A stretch of 64,000 nt of DNA. Origin: Gavia stellata. Lineage: Eukaryota; Chordata; Aves; Gaviiformes; Gaviidae. This document shows positions 1 to 10,200 of this stretch, in pieces (positions within the stretch are counted from its first letter, which is position 1; each line of letters begins with the position of its first letter). The notes under the pieces were generated by a model. That model was not told the origin of the DNA. It did no database searches and saw only the letters and a list, made by a program, of their open reading frames with translations. The DNA lies in contig NC_082618.1 of assembly GCF_030936135.1 (NCBI RefSeq), positions 7,909,034-7,973,033 of the forward strand. The letters run 5' to 3'. The position numbers and the translations under genes were made by a program.

Positions 1-1010
1 TGCTGGTCGCTTTTAAAAAAAATAAAACAAAAATGTAACCTTATCAGTCCGACGTAGACCACGGCGGGAGGAGGGGAAGTGCACACCTGTAGCCACCCAA
101 CGCTAGCTTCGGCTGCGAAACAAAAGCAAACCTTCCCTGGCGAGCAGGTAACCTCAAGGCAGCTCCCAGCCCCGCCGGCTGCCCGATGCCGCGGAGGTTT
201 TGCCGGGACGAGCTCCGTGTGCGGCCGGGGGCTGAGCCCAGCGGTTTGGCCAAGCCGTGCTGGGGAGCGACGCGCCTCGGGCTTGCTCTTCCTCCCTCGG
301 CGCCTGCCTGTGCACAAACCCGAGAGCTGCCTGCTGCTGACAGCAAAGCTGTTGCTGCTTTTCCTCTCCTCCTCCTCCTCTTCCTCCTCTCCCGCTCCGT
401 AAGGAGGTCCGGCTCACCAACAAGAGCTCGCCCAGCGCCGTGGCCGTCTGCTCTGGGGCATCATCCAGGTATAGCAAAGCCCGACTGCCGCGGTGCCGAG
501 AGCAGGCGCCCGGCCGCGCGGTGTTGTGCCGCAGAGCGTTAGTTAGAAAAACCCACACACATATCTGCTGTTTTACTATGAACACTGGTCTGAGGTTTCC
601 AGGCCCAGCACCACGGTGATGGGCCGTGAAGGATTTAACTAGGGGAATTAAACTCCTTCCTGCTTCCTTGTCTGGTAGCACCAGCTGGTATGAGTGAATC
701 TACAGGTGTGCGTTTTCCTTCTTGTAGAAAATGCCACGAGCACTAACTGGTAAGGCTTAATGTACAGTATATTGTCAGTATTCTGGTATTCTTCTGGTTC
801 AACATACATTATAGCTCATATATAACCTGTATTAATTGTATAGATTGTGCATTTAAAGCTGTTACCAAGTTGTCAGAAAATAAGAGAAGAGAAAAAAAAT
901 AAGGTCATATGTAATATTTTGTTTGTAAGTATCCTTTGTATCATAGCAAAGGAAATGTTAAAAAAAAAAAAATCAACTGTAATAAAGTAATTTTAGTACA
1001 CGGAGTGTCT
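1..1010 (+). other. TAOK1: Probable 3' UTR end of TAOK1 (plus strand)
   Basis: No convincing coding exon is present. The first ~540 bases are GC-rich with a CCT-rich tract near 360-400. From 541 the sequence becomes AT-rich and looks like a vertebrate 3' UTR, ending in a canonical AATAAA at 981-986 just before composition flips to GC-rich coding DNA. A second AATAAA lies at 21-26. The name TAOK1 is an inference from gene order only: in mammals as I recall it, TAOK1 lies next to ABHD15 in convergent orientation, as would be the case here. The coding part is outside the window, so this cannot be proven from sequence seen here. Confidence 0.5.
981..986 (+). terminator. Poly(A) signal AATAAA of the upstream plus-strand gene
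   Basis: A canonical AATAAA lies in an A-rich stretch, followed about 20 bases later by a GT-rich stretch suited to a downstream element. It sits 70 bp from the ABHD15 stop codon on the other strand, so the two genes end tail to tail. Confidence 0.55.
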
Positions 1011-1055
1011 GCCTGCCTTTCTGAGACCCCCGGAGCGCGGGACCCTGCCTGGGGG

Positions 1056-3467
1056 CTACCGGGTGTAGGACCTGTGCCAGGTGAAGACGGGGGGTTCGAC
1101 AGCGGGACCCCCCCACCTGCAGGGCCGTGGCAGCCCCTTCCTCCGCTCCTCCGCCCGCAGGAACTCGGCCATCGCCCTGAAGTATTCCAACACTGTCTCA
1201 TGGCCCCAGCAGCGGCCCGGTCCCCGCCGGGGGAACCCACAGTGTCCCCCGCGTGGGGTCAGCAGCAGGAAGAAGTAGGGGCTGCTGCGGAACAGCTCCA
1301 GGGGCAGGCTGCGGGCTGGGGGGCCGCGGACGGGGTCGTCGGCGCTGCAGAGGCACAGCACGGGCACGGCCGCCTCGTCGGCGTCGCGCAGGGGCTCGTT
1401 GCGCTCCCAGTAGGCCTCCCAGCTGGTGGGGCGGCTCTTGGTCCGGCAGAAGAGGGCTTCCTCCAGCTCCCGCAGCGAGCGGCTGCCCAGCAGCCTGTCC
1501 ACGTCCACCGCCTCGGCCAGGGACCCCGCGTACCTGCGGGGACGGGGCGCCCACCGTGGGCTGGGGGCCGTGGGGACGCCATGGGCCTGCCCTCAGCAGC
1601 GGGGGGGCAGTGGCTGCACCCTGGCCCTGGCCCCACATGCGGGTACTGGGGTGGCCTCGAGTCCCCCACAGCTGATTTGGGGGTCCCATCCTAGTCCCTT
1701 GCTGGGGATGCTGCGGGTGGTCCCTGCAGCGCAGCCTGCGCCAGCCTGGGTACCATGGCAACGGGAGGCAGCCAGCACTCCGCGCCGTTGCTGTGACAGC
1801 AGCGCTTGCAATGAGTATCGGGAAATGGGGGGACACCCTGCTGCCCCCCCACCCCGCACCCCATCGCTGCAGTAAACTCCGTGCCTGGCTGCACCCCCCG
1901 AGGCTTTGCTGAGGCTCACCCCGGCGCCTGTTTGCCCCACTGTTTTGGGGTTTGGCTGCGGTGGTTTTGGCCCTTGTTTGCCCACCAGTGCGGCCCCTTT
2001 GTTGTGTGAGTATTTCCCCCCCCCCCCAGCCAAGGTCTCAGCAGCGTCCGGGAGGTGCCGCTTGCTCAAGGCCTTGGCACGGGGCGGTTTGTCTCCCATC
2101 CCAGCCCATGCCCACGCTTGGCCCTCCCCAGCACGGCCGTGTTGGGCAATGGGGCCTCAGGGCCCTCGGGAGAGAGGGGGGCAGCTGCCACAGCCCCCTG
2201 CCCGGCCATGGGTCGGTGGTCACAGCCCCCCAACCCCGCAGGGCAGACACGCAGGGTCGGGTGCAGGGGGCAAGCAGCAGTGCAGGGGGGCTCAGCCCCC
2301 AGGATCCAGTGCAGTGGTGGTGGTGGGGCTTTGCCAACCCACCCTATGCTGCTGCGCCGAGGTGACACCAAGGGGACCCCAAGATGGTGCCACAGCCCCA
2401 GCCGGGCCAGGGAGCATGTGGCGGCTGAGCCGGCCCCACGGCAGCCGCCTCCAGGCTGGTGTTCATTAACCAGCGCGTTTTGCTGCTCTCAGCACCTCTG
2501 CCCCCGCACCAGGGCTCCCGGTGCCGGCAGTGGCACCCATTGCACGCACCGCCCCCCCACCCAGGGCTGGCCAAGGGGCTCCTGGGGCACCCCCTCCCCA
2601 GCCCCCCCCAGACCCAAGGGACCCCACTGACCTGCTGAGTCCCCTCTTGAGGTGCAGGAGCAGCGGCCACTCGTAGAGCCAGGGCATCCCGGCCTCAAAC
2701 CAGTCCCGGCCACGGAAGACAGGGGAGATGCAGGCGGCGGCGGCCAGGCGGCTGGAGGAGCCGCTCTCCCCCAGGTAGGCGAGCAGCAGCCCCGAGCCCG
2801 AGCCCTCGCTGACGGCCAGCAGCGAGGCGGTGGGGTGCCGGCAGCGTAGGTAGGTCACCGCTTCCCGCAGGTCCCCGGGGTCCCCGAAGGGCTGGAGCCG
2901 GGGCGTGGTGAGGGGGCAGCCGTTGTGACCCCGGCGGTTGAAGATGACGGGGATGAAGCCCCTCTCCAGCGCCCGCAGCCCCAGCTGCAGCAGCCCCCCC
3001 GTCACCTTCCCGGCAGCGTTGGGGATGAGCAGCAGCACCGAGCTGGGCCCCCCTCCGCTGCTGCCGCTTCTGGCCCCCCGTGGCCCCACCAGCCAGTCCA
3101 GGGCCACCAGCCCTGTGTCGGGCAGCTGCAGGAGCTCCCGGGCCACCGCCGGCTGCAGCGCGGGTGGCTGCAGGAGCTGCCGCAGCATCTGGAGCCGGGG
3201 CCAGCGTGGCCACAGCCAGCGGCCCCCCCGCAGAGCTGCCGCCCGCCCCAAGCTCCGCACCAGGTGCTGGGCCAGTGCCGAGGGCTTGCACAGCAGCCGG
3301 GAGCGCCCTGAGCCGTCCTCGGCGATGAAGGGGATCCCCTCCTCTTCCTCCTCCTCCTCTCCCCAGTCTCCAGGCACCTTCAGCCTCCCTGCCCAAAGGC
3401 ACCAGGCCAGGAGGCCCAGGCCGGTGAGCACCATGGCTGCGGCCACCAAACCCTCGGGGGACACCAT
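1056..3467 (-). CDS. ABHD15: ABHD15, alpha/beta-hydrolase-fold protein, two coding exons
   Basis: CDS join (minus): 2632-3467 and 1056-1533, giving 437 aa (human about 468). Donor AG|GTCAGT and acceptor GCAG|GTACG agree in phase (split Arg codon). The ATG at 3467 is the first in-frame one. An N-terminal hydrophobic segment (residues ~7-27) is followed by an acidic run of seven Glu (37-43), then the family block beginning LLCKPSALAQ, the RRGHNGCPL region, SEGSGSG (220-226), SADDP (342-346), GGHCGF (374-379) and the family-typical C-terminus RSYTR. ABHD15 is reported in adipocytes to support insulin suppression of lipolysis via PDE3B. The nucleophile elbow looks non-canonical: aligned to ABHD1/2/3, a Gly (222) falls where Ser is expected, while Asp ~345 and His 376 are kept. 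No canonical minus-strand AATAAA was found downstream of the stop; the nearest variant is AGTAAA at 572-577. Confidence 0.93.
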
Positions 3468-3779
3468 GGGGGTGGCGGGAGCCCTGTCCGGCAGCCCCGG
3501 TGCTTGGTGGGTTTGCAGCGCAATGGCGGGGCCGTGCTGGGAAAGCCCTGCCCCGGGGTTGGGCGAGCGGTGGGGCCATGCCGGGGACAGCAGGGCTGTG
3601 CCGGGGACGGCATGACCGGCTGCCAGCCGGGGCCAAGGGGACTGGGTGAAACGCGAGGGACACGTGGCCGAGCCCTGCCTGGCACTGGCGGCGGTGAATC
3701 CCCGGGAGCCATGCCCCGGAGGGACGGGACCCCCCCCGCCATGGCCGCAGCAGCCAGGGGCCCGTGCAATGCTCACACC
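3468..3779. promoter_or_regulatory. Compact ABHD15 promoter region, immediately 3' of GIT1
   Basis: This 312-bp CpG-rich stretch is all that separates the ABHD15 start codon from the GIT1 poly(A) signal. It must hold the ABHD15 5' UTR and core promoter as well as the GIT1 cleavage site. No TATA box is evident. No exon of TP53I13, which occupies this place in mammals, can be fitted here. Confidence 0.5.
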
Positions 3780-3785
3780 TTTATT
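3780..3785 (-). terminator. GIT1: GIT1 poly(A) signal (AATAAA on the minus strand)
   Basis: TTTATT on the plus strand reads AATAAA on the minus strand, 470 bp after the GIT1 stop codon. Cleavage is expected near 3755-3770. The bases between here and the stop (3786-4254) are the short, GC-rich GIT1 3' UTR. Confidence 0.8.
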
Positions 3786-4254
3786 GATACAAATGTACAA
3801 GGACACATCTTACAGTAGGGAGCGTGGCCCTGGCGGGGGGCAGGACGCCCGGGGAGGGGGGCCCGCGGGCGCCCCGGTCCAGTGTAACGCTGTGGGTGGC
3901 CCCAGGGGTACCGGCCGCCCGGCGAGGGGCTTTGGGGGAGAGGGGGTACATCGCCGCCGCCGCCGCAGACAGCTACACAGGCTATGTACAGGATAAGTTA
4001 GGCGCATGCCGCAGGGCGGGCTGCGCGGGGACGGGCAGGGGTCTGTACAGGGGGATGCAGGCACCTACCCCGCAGGCTGAGCACCAGCTCCTTGGCGGCG
4101 TGGGGGGTGAGGGGGGGCTTACCCCACGCCCCGGCCCCCCACGGGCTAAGGCCACTTGCAGCCACGCTCATCCCAGGTGCCGGCTGCTGCCGGTGGGGAG
4201 GGAGAGACGGACAGCATGGGGGCCAGTGGGGTGGGGGGGGCCGGGGGCCGGTGC

Positions 4255-7200
4255 TCACTGCTTCTTCTCGCGGGTGGTGATGGTGACCAGCTGCTTGGCG
4301 GCCTTGGCGATGTCGTAGGCACACTGGATGACCTGCTGGGTCAGGAGCTGGTAGTCCACGGCAGCGCCCGGCTCGGGCGGCACGGTCTTGCGGCACTCGC
4401 TCTGCAGCCGGTAGGCACTGGCATTGAGTAGCCGCAGGGAGCTCCGCACCGTCTCCAGCGCCGGCTTCTGCAGCGGGGCAGAGTCAGGACGCATGTCAGG
4501 GTGGGGACAGAGTGCCTGGTAGGGAACCCCCCACCCTGGGGACCCACCACCCCTCCTACCTTGGGGAAGAGCGATGCCATCTCCGTCACAGCCGCATGGA
4601 TCTTCTCCGAGCAGGGCACGAAGCTGGGGGTGAGCAGAGGGGGTGAGTGCTGGGGGGGACGACAGCTCCCAAACACGGGGGTGGTGGGGATGGCCCCATG
4701 TGAACACAGCCCCTGGGACCAGGGGGGTCTGGAGGGACCCCACGGCCGTGCCCCAGCCCTACCTGTCGTGCTTGGACTCCTGCGCCGCCCGCAACAGCTC
4801 CTGGATGTTCTTGGTGACCTGCTCAGTTTTGAGGATGACGTCCTCCGTGCTGGGCAGCCCGGGGTCCAGCTCCCCGTCCAGCGGGTCCAGCTCATGGGGG
4901 AAGTCCTCATCCTTGCTCAGCTCCACGAACCGCTTCCCCTCCATGCTGCGGGGACCGACCGACCCCCCCGGGGTCAGTGCCAGCCCCGTGTCCCCTGCGC
5001 AGTCCCCAGCCCCAGCACTCACCTGATCAGGACCTCACCCGCCTGCGTGTTGTCATAGTCGCTGTCGGTGCCGCTGCCGTGCCGGTCCAGCTTGCTCTGG
5101 AGGGGACAGGAGCAGCGTCAAGCCCTGCCCAGCCCCGTCCCTGCACAGGGCCGGGGTCCCCCCACCCCGGGAGCTGCCACCCCCTCCCCGGTACGTCACC
5201 ATGTGCCGGGCACCATCGGGCGGGCAGGAGAGCAGCGGGGAGGACGGGGGAAAGGGCACCGAGGAAGCAGACGGACCTTTCCGGATCTGGAGGGGGAAGA
5301 GAGGGGAAGCCGGCGCTGAACAGGGTGCAGAAGGGTCCAAAGCCGACCCCGGTGACGTGCAGGGGAGGACGAGCACAGGGGACACCGCCGCCCTGCATGC
5401 AGGAACGTCCCGTGGCCACCGTCCCCCAGGGAGGTCCCCGGCCTGACCCGGGGGGTGCAGGGCGGTGGGGTGACAGGACGTCCCAGGACGGTGTGGGGGC
5501 CACGTCCCGGGAGGGCAACGGCCACCATGTCCCATGCAGGAGCCGCCCCCGCCGCGGCCCCCTTACCCGGTACACGCTGGCCGGGATGTGCATGGAGTAC
5601 AGAGCCTCGTCCTCCACCTCCTGGTGACACACGAAAGGTTACGGCCCCGCGGGGACGGGACCCAGCACCCTGGGGGGCTGGAGGGAGCCGCTGCACCCCA
5701 AAAACTGCCCACCCGCCCACCCCAGCACACTCACACCGGCACCGAAGGGCTGCAGCCGCGTCACCAGCTCTTCCACCGGCTGCCCGAAGGGTTTCAGCGC
5801 CGAGCCCGGCTCGTACATGGAGAAGGCCTGGCGGTCCCGGCGGTGCTGGGGGGCCGTGCTGGGGGGGTGCCCATGCTCCGGCCGCTCGCTGGGGGCCGGG
5901 GTTGGGTGCGCAGGGCCCGTCTGCTGCCGGATCTGCGTGTTCTCTGCCTGCAGCTTGTGGATCTGCAGCGGTGGGGAGGAAAGGGGAGGCATCAGCAGGG
6001 AGGGGGGTATACCAAGTGGGGGGTCCCACCGGCCCCGCACCCACCTCGCGCTGCAGCCGGCGCAGCTCGTCGCTCAGGCTGTTGTTCACCTTCATCAGCT
6101 GCTGCACCTTGGCCTCGGAGGCGGCCAGAGCCTTCTTCACCTCCAGGTACTCCTGCAGCGTGATGGGGCCGTCGGAGAGGTCGGAGGAGTCCATGCTCTG
6201 TGGGGAGAGGGGCTCAGCACCGGGATCCCGGAGCTGGGGTGGGGGGTTCGGGGCGGGGGGTCCAGGGCTCACCCTGGCACGGTTGTTGCGGGAGGCGTTG
6301 CGCAGCAGCTCCTGGTCCGTATCCTCGTCGGAGGCGACGCTGTCGTAGTCGTGCTGGTCGTCCAGGTCGCTCTGGCTCCGCAGCGAGTAGTCAAGGGCGT
6401 CTGGGGGGAGGGCAGGGGGGTGCTGAGCACAGGGTGGGGGGGAAAGCTCAGCCCCCCCCTCGCTGCCCCCCGTCCCTCACCTGTGGGGCTCAGCAGACTC
6501 TTCCCTTGCTGACGGCGCTTGGCTTCCCCAAGGATGTCGATGAGCAAGGTGGCAAACTCCCTGGCATTGAACCTGGCCAGCTTCTGCCGGCCCTGGCAGG
6601 GGTGGCAGGGGGGGAAAAGGGGTGAGCAGGGGTCTGGGTGCAAGGGGGGGGGGTCCTGGGGCCTGGGGGGGGCTCACCTGGTTGCGCGTGGCCGAGTACT
6701 CGGGGTTGACAGGGAGGAAGGGAACGGCGCTGCGCTCCGTCACCAGCGTGCTGTGGTTCTGCGTCGTCAGCCAGACTGTGGGCAGGCAGCCGGTGTCAGA
6801 CCCCGGGGGGCTGCAGGGGCTGGTGTCCCCCCCCAGAGCAAACGGGCTGCAGGGCCTGGGGCCTGTGGCGGAGCCGGCAGGACGCAGGCGCAGGGCCAGC
6901 CTGCCGGGGCTGGGAGCGGAGCCCAGCCACGCTGACGGGAATCGCCTCCCCCAGCCGCCCTGCGGGGCTGCGATCCCCCCTGCACCCCCCAGCAGGGACC
7001 CCCCGCTCCTCACCCTTTGGGGCACCCGCTCTGCACCCCCCCAGCCGGTGCGGGGAGGGTTTGGCGTGCCTGTCGGTGCCCGCCCTGCCATGGAAATGGG
7101 GTGACCCCCATGCCCCCCCCTGCACCAGCCCAAGGGCACCCCCCCAGGCTAAGCCCCCATCCCAGGGGGGTCCCGGCACCCACCTCCGGCAGCACCCCAG

Positions 7201-10200
7201 CCCCAGCGCCCAGCGGCGGCCCCTCGCACAGAGAAAACCTTCCCGGCCGGAGGAATGAGGAAGGAGGGGCCTGCGGTCCCAGCGGACGGATCCAGCTCGG
7301 GGGGAGCGCTGGGCTCAGCCACGGCCCCATCGGCTGCTCCTCCCCGTGCCGGGACGCCCGCCCCAGCCGCGGCCCTGGGGGGGCTGCACCCCGTGCCCCC
7401 CGCTCACCCGCGTCGTTCTCCCGGCGGTCCACCTCGTCGTAGACGTCCATGGCCAACTCCTCGAAGAGGCGGTTGCTGAGCTGCAGCGGGACAGGGGATG
7501 GCGTCAGGCGGGATGGGGGGAGCAGACAGGACCCCCCCAGCCCTGCCCTGGCCCCCACTCACCGCCTGCAGCTTCTTCTTGGCTGCCTTGGCCAGCTCGG
7601 AGAGGTCCAGGCTGGGGGGGCGCAGGGAGGGGGGAGACAAAAAGCAGGGGTTATTCCTGACCTGTCCCCACTGAAACGGCCCCCAGCTGCACCCCACCAT
7701 GACAGGGACCCCCCCTGGGTACGGGGACCTTCACTGAGCAGGGCTGGCAGGCAGGCACGGGGGAACGAGGTGGCAGGGGGGAGCGGGACCCCCCCTCCCT
7801 GAGTGCCCCCCAGGTGCCGGGCTGGGCCGAGCAGCCAGCGCTGCAGGGGGGGCCCACGCCGGTGGCACAGGGGGGCCCCCGGAGCCGAGAGCCAAGCGGA
7901 CAATACCTCTGTGCCATGCACTTTGGGCGCACCCTGCGCTCCGGAGAAGGCAGCGGAGGGAAGAACAGGATAAAGGCGGACGTTAAACGCGCGGGTAAGT
8001 GGACCCCCCCCGCCCCCCCAGGGATGCTCCAGTGCTGGTCACGGGGAGGTGACCGGGGTCCCCCCCTCGGCCCAGCGGGGACGCCGGGGGGGACACGGGA
8101 CAGGGCAGCGGGGCCGTGGGCGCTGGGCACTCACCTGTCGGCCATCTGCGGGATGATGTAGTGCCCGTTCTTGTGGTCTGCGCAAAGAGAGGGGGGGGTG
8201 AGCGGAGCCCCCTGCCCCCCCAGGGCTGAACACCCCCCCCCCGGGACCCCCGTGCTCACCCGGCTTCCTGCCGCAGAGGTAAAAGGCCAGCCGGTCGGTC
8301 AGCTCGTACTGGCACTCCACCAGCCGCTCCGCCAGCTCATGCTGGGCTGCCTGCCTGTGAGAGGACGGGCAGGGGTGATGCCCACCCTAGGGGGGGGTGC
8401 AGGCAGGGGTGACCCCCCCCCTTCCCTGCCCTCACCTGGCGTAGTCGATGGGGGTCCGGCCGTTCACGTCGGGTGCCCCGGGGTCGGCACCGTAGACCAC
8501 CAGCAGCTCTGCCTGCAAGATCTGCCCGGCCTTGGCGGCCACGTGCAGTGGCGTGGTGCCCTTCTCCTGCGGGTACAGGCAGCCTCAGCCCCCCAGCCTG
8601 CCCGCAGGATGGGACCCCGGGACCCCTCCCCAAGCCCAGCACCGTCCCCGGGGACCCCGAGCCCCTCCGGCGCTCACCGGGTGGAAGAAGTTGGCCTGGG
8701 CGCCCAGCGAGAGCAGGCGCAGGCAGGTCTCCAGGTTGCCCGTCCGCACGCTCGAGTGCAATTGCTGCAGAGGAGAGTGGGGTAAGGGGGGGGATCCATC
8801 CCTGCCGCCAAGTGGGGGGGGTCCCCATGCCCCCAGCCCACGCCCCACCTTGCTGAGGTCCTTGGCAGTGACACCATCGTCATCCCGGCAGGGCAGCTTG
8901 TGGACGAAGGCCAGCATCTGGTACTTGGCGCGGATGAACTCTGACTTGGTGGGGCTGGGGGGCGGCAGGTTGTGGGGTGAGGGGGGGGCACCTGGCCGGC
9001 GCAGACCCCCCTCCCTGCGGCGTGGGGAGGCACTTACTGCACTTTGTCCTGGGGGTTTGCCTTCCGGCGCCCGCTCTGCACCTGGGCCGGATCCAGCAGC
9101 GAGTGCTCCCAGATGGAGTTGGCCCCGTTGCTGGCCAAGGTGTGCACCATCTGCGGGGGAGAGGCAGGGTCCGGTGGGCGCGGGGGGGTCCCTGCGTGTG
9201 CTCCCCCGTGTCCCCGTGGGGCTGGCACGCACCTGGAGCAGGGTGGCAGGCCAGGGGCTGTGGCGCAGGTGCTTGACGATGGAGATGTGGCGACCCAGGC
9301 TGCGGTGCACGCTGCAGCACTCGTCGCAGATGAGCACCCCGCGGTTGATGGAGGCCCAGCCAGGGTCTGCGGGGTGGCACGGGGGTGTCACCGGGTGTCC
9401 CCGGCACCTAGGTCCCCTCCCCATCCACCCCGCTGCTGCCGGGGGGGGGGGGATGCGTTGCCACAGCAACCGTTTCCCAGGGGATGAGGAGGGGTTCAGC
9501 CCATCACCAGGGGAAACCCACAGGTTTCCCATAGCAACCAGGCACCAGCCAAAAGGGGGGGGCAGGATTTGGCCTCCCCCATCAGGAGGGCGGCCGGTAG
9601 CAGGGATGATGCCAGCCCCGTGGCAGCACACCCCGAGCAGGGGCACCCTGACTCGCCGCAGCACCCAGCGAGGCCGTGCATACCCTGAGCACCCAGCTGG
9701 GCATTTGTGGGGGGGGGTCTCAGACAGGGGCAGCATGCCCCCCCAATGGGTGGGTACCCCCAGCCCGTGGGCTCCCACATACGGCGGTCACCGGCTCTGC
9801 AGCCTCAACACCCCACCCCAGGCCAGCCCCGCAGAGCACCCCGGCTCTTGGGGCAGGTGCCACGGCCCCCCCCCACTGCCATACCCCCCCCAGCCCCGGC
9901 TGCTGTCCCCGGCCCGGCTGGACTGGAGCCCTTTGTGTCCCCGCCGGGAACAAAGGGCCATTTGAGCGGCCGCGCAGGCCCCGCGCTGGCACCAGCCCCG
10001 GCACCCGGGGGGGCCCCGCTCCCGGCCGAGCGGCAGCTCCCCACACCCACACCCCAAAAATGGGTCCTGGGGCTGGCCCGGGGTGGGCTCCGGCCCCACG
10101 GTGCGGCTGTGGGACCGCAGCTGGCCCTAGCAGGACCGAGGGCAGGATTTGGGGACCCACCCGCCGGGTCACAGCCCCCTCCCGTGACATGCGGCCACAT

